Source: Niallia circulans NBRC 13626 (GTDB taxonomy: Bacteria; Bacillota; Bacilli; Bacillales; Cytobacillaceae). Taken from it: a stretch of 64,000 bases of DNA. The notes beneath the pieces were generated by a model. It was not told the DNA's origin. It was given only the letters and a program-made list of their open reading frames with translations, and ran no database searches. Shown here in pieces: positions 9,720-19,787 of this stretch; positions within the stretch are counted from its first letter, which is position 1; every line of letters begins with the position of its first letter. The translations under genes were made by a program, and so were the position numbers. The stretch is from the NCBI RefSeq assembly GCF_001591585.1, contig NZ_BCVE01000012.1:1-64000 (forward strand). Direction: 5' to 3'.

Positions 9720-9766
9720 GGGGTACCCAATGAATTAATTCCAATTGGGTACCCCATATTCTTTTT
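9720..9766. terminator. Bidirectional terminator between yfmM and essA
   Basis: A perfect 12-base stem GGGGTACCCAAT (9720-9731) / ATTGGGTACCCC (9744-9755) is followed by a T-rich tract to 9766. It lies between the convergent ends of yfmM and the T7SS operon. A diverged relative of this hairpin follows the yfmM fragment at 23976-24002. Confidence 0.9.
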
Positions 9767-9769
9767 GTC

Positions 9770-10297
9770 TTACAGGTTTCCTTTCCTTGTCACTTTCAGA
9801 TTACTCCGATAAAAGACAAATAATATAAGAATGAGAAGCAAAAGACAAATGCCAATTAAAATGCTTATCAATAAAGCCATCGATAGCTCTGTAGAATTTT
9901 CCTCTCCTATCCTGTCCACTCTGTAGTGAACATTCTCTTCATCATCTGTAAATAACTGAAGTTTTTCTGCTTTCCTAGTAATGCTACTGCCTGTTTCCAT
10001 CTTTTGTGTAAAAAGCTGCCCTTTCCATTCGTCATGGTCATTTACTTTGCTTCCATCAAAAGAAATAGCACGTTTTTCTGCCGTTAAAGCATCTGTCTTA
10101 GATGATTGACTCGATTCTTTTAGAAAATCTGTATTCTTTAGATTACGACTGCTTTCGTATTCATTGGGCTGTAATCTATCAATCAGGGAATCCGCCCTTG
10201 CCGTTTGCTCGGTCAGCCAACTGAAGATAGCCATGAATACAAATAAGATTAGACTAAGAAAGATTTTTTTACTAAACCGATTCATTTCTCGACTCAT
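9770..10297 (-). CDS. essA: T7SS membrane protein EssA (YueC)
   Basis: 175 residues with an N-terminal hydrophobic segment (about 12-30), a polar region, and a strong C-terminal TM segment (about 140-162, ISILIGICLLLLILILFVF) followed by a basic tail. This is the EssA/YueC layout. It is the last gene of the T7SS operon and overlaps the end of esaA by 26 bases. A second in-frame ATG at 10285 is possible. EssA is a small subunit of the Firmicute T7SSb membrane machine. Confidence 0.82.
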   Translation of the reverse strand: MSREMNRFSKKIFLSLILFVFMAIFSWLTEQTARADSLIDRLQPNEYESSRNLKNTDFLKESSQSSKTDALTAEKRAISFDGSKVNDHDEWKGQLFTQKMETGSSITRKAEKLQLFTDDEENVHYRVDRIGEENSTELSMALLISILIGICLLLLILILFVFYRSNLKVTRKGNL

Positions 10298-13271
10298 CCT
10301 CTATTTCCTTGCTTTTCCATCTTTCTATAAGAATTTGTACTCCTATCAGCAGCAGTAGCCCAATCAATAGAATGATTGCTGCCGGAGCAAATAACGATTG
10401 CGTTCCATATTGAATAGACATATAAACTTTGGACATCGGATCATCATAACTGAAATTCGGTGTTGTTAAAGCTAATAGTGGTGTTACATATAAAATAATT
10501 AATCCGACTGTAAGGAATAAACCAAGAAGTTTTTGTGCTGCAAAACTGACTGCAATTATACTAGAACTCACTAATAATAAAAGGATAGTAAATACAGTCC
10601 ATTGCATCGTACTAGCTTGAGAGAGTTCATAGATATTTAATCCATATAAACTAATCACAAAGCCGACAATCAAATTAAGTAAAAGAAAGACTGTTCCACG
10701 GAACCACAATGGAATACGTTTAAAGTAATAGGTTGTATACCCAATTAGCAAGCTGCTAATTAAGACAATAAACATAATAACCACAGGCGGAATATTTTTT
10801 TCCTGTTTCACTTCACTTGCACCAGCTGTTAATTGAAGTGGACTAGATAAGAAATTATAAACGTCGCCTTTAGAGCGTCCTTCAATAAATGCATTTTGCA
10901 GAACACTAAAGACATCATCCTTTATTTTTCTTGTTGAATCTACATTTACAGCCCATTTATTATTTAAGGTATCTGCATCTGTCTGTACAAACGAAACTTC
11001 ATCATGCAGTTCATTCGTATGGTCAATAACAGTCTGCTGGTGCTTTCCTGCTTCTTTTATGGAAGAATGAATAGCATTTACTTGCTCGATGATTTGTGAA
11101 TGTACCGCTACCAGTTGAATTCCCTTTGCCGATCCTGGTTCATGCGCCGCAGTTTGTTCCCCTTGCTGTATTTGCTGAAGTAATGCTTCCCCTTCTGTTT
11201 TAATCTCGGATAAATTCTGGGCTAATTCTGTATGATGTGTGTCTAGGCTTTCTTTTGATTTAGCCAAGAATACAATAAATTGGTCTTGAAGTGCTGTTAA
11301 GCCATCTCCAATTGTCGGCATTTCTATTTCCACATTTGTCCAAGCAGTAGTTTCCGCATCTGTTAATTGAAAAATCCTTGTAAGCTGTGTAAGGAATTGT
11401 TCGTTTTTCATTACTTCGCTCTTTGCGTTGTTCTCAGAAAGCATGTTGTTCAACGTCGTTTCATATTGATCTAGATAAGCATAGTAATAAAGCAAATCCA
11501 TAATATCTCCAGTAAGAAATTCCTTATGGAACCAAGTTTCAAGGCTATGTTTTCTATCCCCAGACAGTGCTGGTGATGCTAAAATTGCCTCTTCTTTCTC
11601 TTCTATTCTAGTTATAATAGAATTCATATTATTCGTAAGAAGTGTCAGCTGTTCCCGCAGCTCATCATTTACTTCTGTGAGAGATTCTATATATTCTTTC
11701 AACAATCTATTCTCTTCGGTAAGAGAATTTTTATTTTCTGTAAGCTCTTTGATCGTATTTGCCAACGTTTCATTGTCTGTAAGAAGTGCAGCAATTTTTT
11801 CTTTCAATTGCTGAATAATTTGGTTATTACCCTCGTTACTCGTTTTAAGTGATTGCTTCACATCCTCTAATTTTTTTTGAATGTCCTTTAATTGTATTTC
11901 GAACTGACTCTTACTTTCATCCGGAATTTGTTCATCTGCCTGTAAATACTCATGAAGCTTTTTCAATAATTCTTCCATTTGTGCTAACTGCTCTTCTGCA
12001 GATGAATTTTTCGTTTCCCTGTTTGCTCCATTAGCAGTATTTGAATCTTCCTTTGCATGCGTACTTTCTAATATAAATTGTTCTCCTGTTTGGTCGTCGC
12101 TATCCTTATCATCATCAGATGTCGGCAAATTAGGGTATTCTGGATTTTCTGGCGGTGCTTCTGGTAACAAACTGCCTTCCCCTTCTGCCAATTTTTCTTT
12201 GGTTTTCACTATCTTTTCTTGAAAAGAATTCAAGGATTTTGTATCAATTAATTGCTTGTAATAATCTAGCATTCTGCTCTGGTAGTCATAAATTGCTTCC
12301 CTTTGTTTATCCAAAGCAAATATTCTATTTTCTTTTAGTAATGTTAATAACCGTTTACTGTTATCTAGTTTTTCATAAACGGAATTAGCGTTACTCATCA
12401 ATTGTTGATTATTCTCCGACAAAAAAAGTGACTGTTCAGCAAAATAAGGAGATGAAGCTTCTGTCGCTGACTTTATTGTAGAAAGAGCAGTAGTCTGCAA
12501 GTTTGTCAATTTTTGTTTTTGTTGTTGCTGATACTCTTCATATGCCTTGATATAGTCAACTAAACTGCTTAAATCCTCAGAAAATGACTTCATAGATTGA
12601 TTCTGACTATCACTTTGCGTGCCGATTTGCTCAATAGATGACTTCATGGACTTTAATACGCCCTCTTGTTCTAAAATCTCGTCAGCAAGATTCTTGGAAC
12701 TTGGTTTATAGAAAGCTAGCATAGTCTGCTGAAAGTCTATTTCCTTTTGCAAAATTTCTTCAAATTCAGAGCGTACCATTTCCATATCGTTCGCTACATA
12801 ATTCCAATATAAAGAACTGATACGTTCATTTGCCCGTTTGGTAGCCCTTTCTATCTCCAAATTTACTTTTTCAGTATTTACCGCATTTAACTGACTTTGA
12901 ACATTATATTTAAATGTCACTTTACTAGGATTCTCTTCTTCATATGCCATCACTTGTTCAGAGAAATTAGATGGAATATAGATGACAGCATCATATTTCT
13001 TATTCCTTAATCCATTCTCTCCAGCGCTTCTAGAAACAACAGTCCACTGAAAAGATGACTCGTTGGAGAGAATAGAAGATACATCTCCCCCTAAAAGTTT
13101 ATGTTCCCCAGCAATATCAACACCAGCATCTTCATTTACAACTGCAATTGTTTTGGTTGTATTTGGCTTCTCCAGAAATGGATGATCTCCAATCAGCTGA
13201 AAAAATAACACTGGAACACCAATTATGACAACCAGTGCAATAACCATCTTCCACAATTTCACTTTTCCCAT
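10272..13271 (-). CDS. esaA: T7SS membrane protein EsaA (YueB)
   Basis: 999 residues. There is one N-terminal TM segment (about 8-27), a large extracellular region with long coiled-coil stretches (for example 430-560), and a block of C-terminal TM segments (about 820-980). The N-terminal part (AVVNEDAG, YIPSNFSE) matches the YhgE/Pip fold. In B. subtilis YueB is both a T7SS subunit and the receptor of phage SPP1. The ATG at 13271 shares one base with the essC stop (TGATG), implying translational coupling. A TTG three bases upstream is the alternative start. Confidence 0.92.
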   Translation of the reverse strand: MGKVKLWKMVIALVVIIGVPVLFFQLIGDHPFLEKPNTTKTIAVVNEDAGVDIAGEHKLLGGDVSSILSNESSFQWTVVSRSAGENGLRNKKYDAVIYIPSNFSEQVMAYEEENPSKVTFKYNVQSQLNAVNTEKVNLEIERATKRANERISSLYWNYVANDMEMVRSEFEEILQKEIDFQQTMLAFYKPSSKNLADEILEQEGVLKSMKSSIEQIGTQSDSQNQSMKSFSEDLSSLVDYIKAYEEYQQQQKQKLTNLQTTALSTIKSATEASSPYFAEQSLFLSENNQQLMSNANSVYEKLDNSKRLLTLLKENRIFALDKQREAIYDYQSRMLDYYKQLIDTKSLNSFQEKIVKTKEKLAEGEGSLLPEAPPENPEYPNLPTSDDDKDSDDQTGEQFILESTHAKEDSNTANGANRETKNSSAEEQLAQMEELLKKLHEYLQADEQIPDESKSQFEIQLKDIQKKLEDVKQSLKTSNEGNNQIIQQLKEKIAALLTDNETLANTIKELTENKNSLTEENRLLKEYIESLTEVNDELREQLTLLTNNMNSIITRIEEKEEAILASPALSGDRKHSLETWFHKEFLTGDIMDLLYYYAYLDQYETTLNNMLSENNAKSEVMKNEQFLTQLTRIFQLTDAETTAWTNVEIEMPTIGDGLTALQDQFIVFLAKSKESLDTHHTELAQNLSEIKTEGEALLQQIQQGEQTAAHEPGSAKGIQLVAVHSQIIEQVNAIHSSIKEAGKHQQTVIDHTNELHDEVSFVQTDADTLNNKWAVNVDSTRKIKDDVFSVLQNAFIEGRSKGDVYNFLSSPLQLTAGASEVKQEKNIPPVVIMFIVLISSLLIGYTTYYFKRIPLWFRGTVFLLLNLIVGFVISLYGLNIYELSQASTMQWTVFTILLLLVSSSIIAVSFAAQKLLGLFLTVGLIILYVTPLLALTTPNFSYDDPMSKVYMSIQYGTQSLFAPAAIILLIGLLLLIGVQILIERWKSKEIEDESRNESV

Positions 13272-16200
13272 CAAGAATATACCTTCCTCTCCATAAGCAC
13301 TAAAGGAATTTGAATTTTTCTCTCAAGCCCATTTTTTACATAATATCCATAGCCAGGCTGGATTTCTGGTTCCTTACGCTCATATGACAAAGTGTACAAG
13401 GATTGCTCCGATTTCTTCATTAGTAACAATGCCTGCCTAATTTGCTTTATTTCTAAAGTTAACGGATCATAGCCTTTTGTTAATTCATTAGTACTGCCTG
13501 AAACTACAATCTGAAACCCTAAGTGACTATAATTTTTCATTAGTCTCACAATCATCTCCTGCATTCTATTGTCTATTTCCTGAAGTAATCTTCCATATCC
13601 ATCTACAACAAACAACAAAGGAGTAAAGAACGGAAGTGCCTTTCCTTCTAAAATCGCCTTATCATATTGACGATTTCTTTCTAAAAGCAGGGCTTCAGTA
13701 GATTCTAGCCATTTAGCAACGGTACCTCGATCTGTTAGATATTGAACCTGGTCACCTTCTGCTAAATAGGCTAACCCACGATTGATAGAATCCCATATCC
13801 CAATTCCTTCCATTCCTTGTTGGATGGCATGGTTCATAAGTAGCTTAATGACATTTGTCTTTCCTTTTTGTGCTTGACCTAAAATCATGAAATGATTCAT
13901 AGCATGAAAATCAACAAATACAGGCTGGACAGATTCTTCGTCTAAACCAATAGGTATGAGACCTACTGAATTTTCGTCCTTTATATATTCTTTAAAGCTA
14001 ATGTTAGTTAACTCTTTTGGAAGCATTGGAACCCTTTGAGGAGTTCGGCAGGATTCATGTTTCTCCCGTAGATTTTGAATGGATGCCTTGAGTTCCGTTA
14101 GCTGGTCGAAATCATTATCACCAATGCAAGACAGTAAAATCTGCGTAAAATATATTCCTTCTTTTTTTATAATAGCCCTGCCTGGAATAGGCTCTGGTTC
14201 ATAAGGAATTCTTCCCAAAATAGAATAAGCTTCTGTATGGTCCATTAAGTAATGCACTATTTTCGTCTTTAAATTATTCATCAAGGACGGTCTAATGGAA
14301 CTTACACGAGTAGCGCCAAAGAACATATATATTCCTAATGATTGACCATCCCGAGCAAATTGATTTATCTGTGCCTCTAAATCAGCCATTTCCTCTTTGA
14401 CAATATCGTAATTATCAATCACGATAAACCACACTGGAAGCGTCTCATCACTTAGCTGATTATACATAGAGATAGAACTTACTTCTGTTTGCTGAAAAAG
14501 CTGTTTTCTTATATTTATCTCATTCTGCAAAATAGCCATAAACTTATTGATTTTTTGCTGTTCATCCATTAAGAATAATTCACCGACATGAGGAAGTTGC
14601 TTAAGTGGCATCAATCCGCCATTGCCAAAATCCATTAAATAAAAATGGACCTCTTCCGGAGAATAATTTTCGGCAATTCCCATAAGAAGAGTAATCAAGC
14701 TCTGCGTTTTTCCATAGCCAGATGTGCCAAAGACCCCAACATTTCCATCTTCTAGCAAAGTATAGGGATAGATCGATTGACTTTGCGCTTCAGGATCATC
14801 TATCATAGCCAGATTAATTTTTCGGCAGTTCTCATCAGGCTGATAATCTGGACGATATATTCTTGGAGATAAAGGTGGAAGCCATGGGCTTGATAGTTTT
14901 GTTAGCTGAAGCTCCTTTTGCAGCTCTTCTATTTTTCCCACGATAACATCAATCTCACTGTTCACTTGCACTTTCGTTTTTTCCTGTATGGATAGCTCAG
15001 ATAAAGGAATTAACCCCAGATCCGATACAATCGCAATTTCATCTTCCATTTGTGAAGAATCTTCTTGATAATTAGCACCGCTCCATGCAGATTGGAATAA
15101 TTCATACACTTCATTATTGCCGACTTGCAGATAGCCCCTGCCAGTAACAGTAAGAGAGGCTGCATCACTGTTCTTCAAAATCTCCCTGCTGTCTTCTGCA
15201 TTCTGGACCTTAAGAGCAATTCGGAAACGAGCATTACTCCAGATTTGAGAATCAATTACTCCACCTGGCTTCTGTGTTGCCAATATTAGATGAACCCCTA
15301 AACTTCTCCCTATTCGAGCAGCACTTACCAATTCTTTAATGAAATCAGGCTCCTCGCTCTTTAATTCCGCAAATTCATCAGAAATAAGAAATAAATGTGG
15401 CAGCGGCTCTTCAATTTCTCCCCTTTTATACATGCTTGTATAGTCATTAATGTGATTCACTTCATATTTATCGAACAAACGCTGTCTTCGTTTAAGTTCA
15501 CTTTTAATAGAAGCAAGAGCACGATTACTAAAGTTTCTGCTGCCTTCAATATTAGTAATAGTACCTAACAAATGCGGCATATTTCGAAATGGCTGTGCCA
15601 TCCCTCCACCTTTATAGTCAATGAGCAAAAAAGCTACTTCATGTGGATGATAATGAACTGCAAGTGATAAAATATACGTTTGCAATAGTTCACTTTTCCC
15701 CGACCCAGTCGTACCTGCCAGCAATCCGTGTGGTCCATGAGCTTTTTCATGGAGATTTAAATAGACAATATCAGATTTACCTTTCAGTCCGATTGGAGCG
15801 GCCAATGTTTTAGCAGACTCATTTGTCAGCCAATTTTCTTTAATTGGTATTTCATCAACATCTCTTACCTTAAGCATCTCCATAAACGAAACAGTTTCTG
15901 GTATGGAATTAGTAACCCCCACCTGATGATTAAGTGTTTTTAGCATACGGGCATACTCTTCATTACCATTTAAAGCATGATTATCTAAATTAAAAGGAAT
16001 CTGCACTGCGGCTTTATTTTGGATTAATATATCGCCCTGTCTTCCGTTCACATATCGAATCAATGTATGAATATTATTTGAGAAGCTTTCTTTTGCTTCA
16101 CCTGCAAAGATAGCAGATATGCCCAGATGACTGTGAGAGCCTTCTAAATATTCCAGAATTACATGTTCAGCTAGGAGTTCCTGATTCGTAACAATAAAAA

Positions 16201-17758
16201 CAAAATGGGGAGCAAAACGAGTTTTTTCATCTGTTTCTTCCACATCTCTTTCCCTGATCAATTCATAAATAGATGACAATAGCTGATCCCTTGTTTGTTC
16301 ATTATAAATAAACCCTTTAGCAAAAGATTGAGGAATTTGAAAATGAGGCAGCCATTTCATCCATTCCCAGTACTTATATTCATCCTCATGAAAAATAAAA
16401 AGGAATCGTACATCATGATAACTATGAAAAAATGCAAGCTGCCCAATGATTTGGTGCAATTCTCCCTTTAATACGGACATCTTACCAATAAGTCCAATGG
16501 ATCCTTTCGATAAATCCGCAGTAATTGGAAGATTTTTCACATGCTGATAGGACTTCTGCAGATGCTTTGACCTTTCAAGCAATTCATCCATCTCCCGATT
16601 GGATAAATCAGCAGAGTTTACACTTATTTGGTAACTTGCAGGAACATCCCCTGTCCCCAGTCGAAATTGTAAAAAATCTTTACTATCTATGCTTCGCTCC
16701 CAGATTCGGTCAGAGATCTGTTCTGTCAAATATTTCATTCTTTCAAAAGATGGAAAATGAAACTCCAGTACTTGTCGCTGCTTTGAAGCTAAGGATTCAA
16801 GCTCACTTCTTTTTTCTTCCAGATAATTAGAATAGACTCTTTTTCTTCTTTCTTCTTGCTCTTTTCTTGTTGTCTTTTCTTTAAAATACTGAACCGTGGA
16901 AGTAATAATAGTCATCGAGAACATCACGATAGAAATAAGTATAAAAATTCCTCTTGGTATTAATAAAGCAACAAGTCCCATCACGATCAGCATCACTAAA
17001 GGTGGAAGAATGATTAGCCATAGACTTCTTTTAGAGTGGATCGATTCTTGACCAGGAAAGGATAACTGCACTTTCTCCTTAGGCAATTCATACAGCATTC
17101 TAGGTGTCCTCCGATAATTCGGATAGCGTTTCATCATCTCCGATTGAGGAAGGTAAATCTCTTTTAGAGAGGACTCAAATTCATAGAAGCTTTCTATTTG
17201 AATCACATCCTGATCCATCAATGTAACATATATGCCATTCCAGAAGAGTATATCGCCAACCTCTAGCTTTTGTTTGTCTAAAACTAAATGGCCATTTAGA
17301 TAAACAGTAGAATCTCTAGAAATAATTTCCATATGATTATGATTTTTTATTAAAGAAAGCCCTTTTTCGCCATGTTGCATATGCGCTTTTTTTATGTAAA
17401 TAGATTTTTTGTCGAAATTCCATTCTTCATCCTGTGAAACTGGTGCTACCATACATACTACTTCAGACTGATTTCCAATATAGTAAGTTTTTTCGAGCTT
17501 CTTCCTGCTTGTCATAAACAGCGTAAGGCATTGCCTTTCCTGGCTTAGTTGATAAAACTTCTCTGTTTCCATCACAGTTTCAGTCGAATCTATCGTATAT
17601 GTCGCCATGTCATCTTCCCCCACTCTTACAAGTATGGAAGAAGGGAAAGATGGAAGAGTAATGTTGTCTCCAAATTCTGGACCAATGGTAATGCTGCTAT
17701 TTTTTGTTAATTTAATAGAATAATAGGTTTGTTCATGGAAAAGAAACAGCGTATACAT
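13271..17758 (-). CDS. essC: T7SS FtsK/SpoIIIE-type ATPase EssC (YukBA)
   Basis: 1495 residues from the ATG at 17758 (RBS GAGGTG, 5-base spacing), the length I recall for B. subtilis YukBA. Two N-terminal FHA-like domains precede a TM pair (about 250-295). Three tandem P-loop ATPase domains follow: Walker A GTTGSGKS near 681, GTSGYGKT near 1011 and GQAQKGKT near 1290, with Walker B-like FLISDE, FIVIDN and LFVVDG. All three P-loops keep the catalytic Lys. This motor recognises WXG100/LXG substrates and drives export. It is a single uninterrupted chain. Confidence 0.96.
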   Translation of the reverse strand: MYTLFLFHEQTYYSIKLTKNSSITIGPEFGDNITLPSFPSSILVRVGEDDMATYTIDSTETVMETEKFYQLSQERQCLTLFMTSRKKLEKTYYIGNQSEVVCMVAPVSQDEEWNFDKKSIYIKKAHMQHGEKGLSLIKNHNHMEIISRDSTVYLNGHLVLDKQKLEVGDILFWNGIYVTLMDQDVIQIESFYEFESSLKEIYLPQSEMMKRYPNYRRTPRMLYELPKEKVQLSFPGQESIHSKRSLWLIILPPLVMLIVMGLVALLIPRGIFILISIVMFSMTIITSTVQYFKEKTTRKEQEERRKRVYSNYLEEKRSELESLASKQRQVLEFHFPSFERMKYLTEQISDRIWERSIDSKDFLQFRLGTGDVPASYQISVNSADLSNREMDELLERSKHLQKSYQHVKNLPITADLSKGSIGLIGKMSVLKGELHQIIGQLAFFHSYHDVRFLFIFHEDEYKYWEWMKWLPHFQIPQSFAKGFIYNEQTRDQLLSSIYELIRERDVEETDEKTRFAPHFVFIVTNQELLAEHVILEYLEGSHSHLGISAIFAGEAKESFSNNIHTLIRYVNGRQGDILIQNKAAVQIPFNLDNHALNGNEEYARMLKTLNHQVGVTNSIPETVSFMEMLKVRDVDEIPIKENWLTNESAKTLAAPIGLKGKSDIVYLNLHEKAHGPHGLLAGTTGSGKSELLQTYILSLAVHYHPHEVAFLLIDYKGGGMAQPFRNMPHLLGTITNIEGSRNFSNRALASIKSELKRRQRLFDKYEVNHINDYTSMYKRGEIEEPLPHLFLISDEFAELKSEEPDFIKELVSAARIGRSLGVHLILATQKPGGVIDSQIWSNARFRIALKVQNAEDSREILKNSDAASLTVTGRGYLQVGNNEVYELFQSAWSGANYQEDSSQMEDEIAIVSDLGLIPLSELSIQEKTKVQVNSEIDVIVGKIEELQKELQLTKLSSPWLPPLSPRIYRPDYQPDENCRKINLAMIDDPEAQSQSIYPYTLLEDGNVGVFGTSGYGKTQSLITLLMGIAENYSPEEVHFYLMDFGNGGLMPLKQLPHVGELFLMDEQQKINKFMAILQNEINIRKQLFQQTEVSSISMYNQLSDETLPVWFIVIDNYDIVKEEMADLEAQINQFARDGQSLGIYMFFGATRVSSIRPSLMNNLKTKIVHYLMDHTEAYSILGRIPYEPEPIPGRAIIKKEGIYFTQILLSCIGDNDFDQLTELKASIQNLREKHESCRTPQRVPMLPKELTNISFKEYIKDENSVGLIPIGLDEESVQPVFVDFHAMNHFMILGQAQKGKTNVIKLLMNHAIQQGMEGIGIWDSINRGLAYLAEGDQVQYLTDRGTVAKWLESTEALLLERNRQYDKAILEGKALPFFTPLLFVVDGYGRLLQEIDNRMQEMIVRLMKNYSHLGFQIVVSGSTNELTKGYDPLTLEIKQIRQALLLMKKSEQSLYTLSYERKEPEIQPGYGYYVKNGLERKIQIPLVLMERKVYS

Positions 17759-17802
17759 AACATCACCTCGCAATTGTTCCTATTATTTTGATGCTTTCTT
17801 CT

Positions 17803-19029
17803 TTATTTAGGATTCTGACCTTGATCTTTTGTTGTCTGATTATTTTTCAGAAGAGTATCCTCTTGTGAAGATTCTTCTTTCATATCTTGCTCATATTTAT
17901 TTAGCTCATTTTCAATTTCATCGATTTGTTGCTGACGCTCTTTACTGGTGAGCGAATCATCTCTCTGAACTTGAGCCTGATACTCTAGCAAAGCATACAT
18001 GATAAGACTGCGATCTTCTAGAAAGCGAGCATTCTCCAAGGCAGCTTCGGCGTCCCCTCTTCCAATATTAATCCAGTATTCATAATAATTAGAATCAGAT
18101 TGAAGAGTAACTGTATTTTTTACAATATCCCTTTGTTTATCGGATAAGTCCGTACCAGATATATAGGCTGTTGCTAATTCATATTGCGCAACAGTCGGCA
18201 AACTATCAATATCATATGATTCAAGGCTATTGATTACATCACTGTAAGCATCCGCTAAAAAGTGTTGATGGGCGTCTAATATATGGTTATGTTTTGGCTG
18301 GAGAAAAAACAGGGTATAGATAGAGTAAATAATTGCTGGTACTAATAAAATGCTAGTTGCCCAAATGGCATATCTCATCCGTTTCCACTTATTTTTCGGA
18401 AGTTCGACCAACTGTTCATATTCCTCTTTTTCCTGTAAAAAAGCTTGATCAAGAACAGCTTGCAGATCATCATAATTATTTGCTTTCATAATCTCAGCTG
18501 CTGCTTCACTTAATTTCAATGTTTCATAATAGGCAATATATTGTTCAAAAGAATATTGATTATCAATCAATGCTGCTGTCATTGCTTTCAGCTGCAGCCA
18601 TTCTTCCTCCCTATTGTCTTCATATGGAGGAATACTTTCTTTCACTCCATAATGGAGGAAATAAGGCGCCAAACCTTGATCGACAGCAATATTTTCTGGA
18701 CATATAAATAAATGAAGACGGGATAAGGAGTGATTGCGGACATTTTCAAGCAATTGATGAGCAATTATGTATTGTTCCTTTTTTTTCAAAGAGAAGATTC
18801 CTTGATTATAAATAAAAGACTTAGGCAATTGAACCTCTATCTGTAATAAATCCTCCTGTTTATTAAGCTTTCTTTTAACTTGGCTATCTATCTCTTCTAA
18901 AAACGCTGCTTCCAGCAAATGATTCAGCTTAATTTTCTCAATTTGAAAATTAAATATAATTCGCTGGTCTTCCTTCTGGATAACAGCATCCAGCTTTTTT
19001 TCCATATATGATACATGTTCATTTGACAT
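17803..19029 (-). CDS. essB: T7SS protein EssB (YukC)
   Basis: 408 residues: a cytoplasmic pseudokinase-like N-terminal domain (about 1-215), one TM segment (about 220-243), then an extracellular helical domain and a Gln/Lys-rich tail. This is the EssB/YukC layout. EssB is a scaffold of the T7SSb membrane complex. RBS AAAGGAG precedes the ATG. It lies between yukD and essC. Confidence 0.93.
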   Translation of the reverse strand: MSNEHVSYMEKKLDAVIQKEDQRIIFNFQIEKIKLNHLLEAAFLEEIDSQVKRKLNKQEDLLQIEVQLPKSFIYNQGIFSLKKKEQYIIAHQLLENVRNHSLSRLHLFICPENIAVDQGLAPYFLHYGVKESIPPYEDNREEEWLQLKAMTAALIDNQYSFEQYIAYYETLKLSEAAAEIMKANNYDDLQAVLDQAFLQEKEEYEQLVELPKNKWKRMRYAIWATSILLVPAIIYSIYTLFFLQPKHNHILDAHQHFLADAYSDVINSLESYDIDSLPTVAQYELATAYISGTDLSDKQRDIVKNTVTLQSDSNYYEYWINIGRGDAEAALENARFLEDRSLIMYALLEYQAQVQRDDSLTSKERQQQIDEIENELNKYEQDMKEESSQEDTLLKNNQTTKDQGQNPK

Positions 19030-19043
19030 ACTTGCTGTCTCCT

Positions 19044-19283
19044 TTATAATATTTGAATCTTGTCGCCTGTCATTACTCCGATATCTGCTAACCGCTTTTC
19101 TCCAGAAAAAACTCTCTTTTTATTCATTACCTTTATCCAATATCCGTTTCTTGGTGTATCTAGCCTGTTAGTTGTCTTCCAGGCAATATCCACTAACTTC
19201 TTCACTGTATGATAATTAGAGAGTCGAAGTTCTAAATATTCTCCATTATATTTGGAAAGATCTACCGTTACCTCAATGTACAT
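19044..19283 (-). CDS. yukD: T7SS ubiquitin-like protein YukD (EsaB)
   Basis: 79 residues from the ATG at 19283 (RBS GAGGTGAT), the same length as B. subtilis YukD. Longer starts read into the hairpin upstream. It has a ubiquitin-like beta-grasp pattern (EVTVDLSKY near the start, GDKIQIL at the end). YukD/EsaB is a small cytosolic subunit that contacts the EssC/EssB complex. Confidence 0.9.
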   Translation of the reverse strand: MYIEVTVDLSKYNGEYLELRLSNYHTVKKLVDIAWKTTNRLDTPRNGYWIKVMNKKRVFSGEKRLADIGVMTGDKIQIL

Positions 19284-19303
19284 GTCATCACCTCTTAAAA
19301 GAA

Positions 19304-19335
19304 AAGAGCGCCTCCATTTGTAGAAAAGCGCTCTT
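19304..19335 (-). terminator. Intra-operon hairpin between yukE and yukD
   Basis: On the minus strand AAGAGCGC (19335-19328), a 16-base loop and GCGCTCTT (19311-19304) are followed by a T-rich stretch. It sits 28 bases after the yukE stop. It probably terminates part of the transcripts, giving more WXG100 mRNA than machinery mRNA, or protects the yukE 3' end. Confidence 0.65.
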
Positions 19336-19362
19336 AAATAAACCATATTCTATCTTCCAATC

Positions 19363-19656
19363 TTATCCTCGAATCTGATTTGCAATTTGAGCGTCTGCAT
19401 CTTCCAATGCTTTTGCTGTACTGTTTAATTGAGAAGAAATTTCTTCAAGCAACTGCTGCATGTCTACAAATGATGGTCTTAACGATTGATATTGTTCGCT
19501 AAACGCTCTGCTTGACTGACCTTCCCACATGCTTTCTAATTCTTGAATCATGTTGTCTAAGCGAGAAATTTGATCTCCCACTTGACTTCCTTCACTAGAA
19601 TAGCGATTGGCCATACCTACTAATTCTTCTGGTGTAACGCGAATGATTCCTGACAT
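19363..19656 (-). CDS. yukE: WXG100 secreted protein YukE (EsxA)
   Basis: 97 residues, two helices with a central W-x-G turn at Trp44-Gly46, as in all WXG100 proteins. The C-terminus fits the HxxxDxxhxxxH export pattern (Leu, Asp, Ile and Ile in LEDADAQIANQI). RBS GGAGAG precedes the ATG. It is the first gene of the T7SS operon and is expected to be secreted as a dimer and to activate EssC. About 130 bases of AT-rich DNA upstream probably hold a promoter. Confidence 0.96.
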   Translation of the reverse strand: MSGIIRVTPEELVGMANRYSSEGSQVGDQISRLDNMIQELESMWEGQSSRAFSEQYQSLRPSFVDMQQLLEEISSQLNSTAKALEDADAQIANQIRG

Positions 19657-19787
19657 ATTATCTCTCCTTTTATTTTATATATATAACACACAATGAATGA
19701 CATTATGCAGTTACCACAATTAAATAATCTTTTAAACTTAATTAAATTTATAAACTAACTATTTATAATCTATTAATGGCATGAAAA

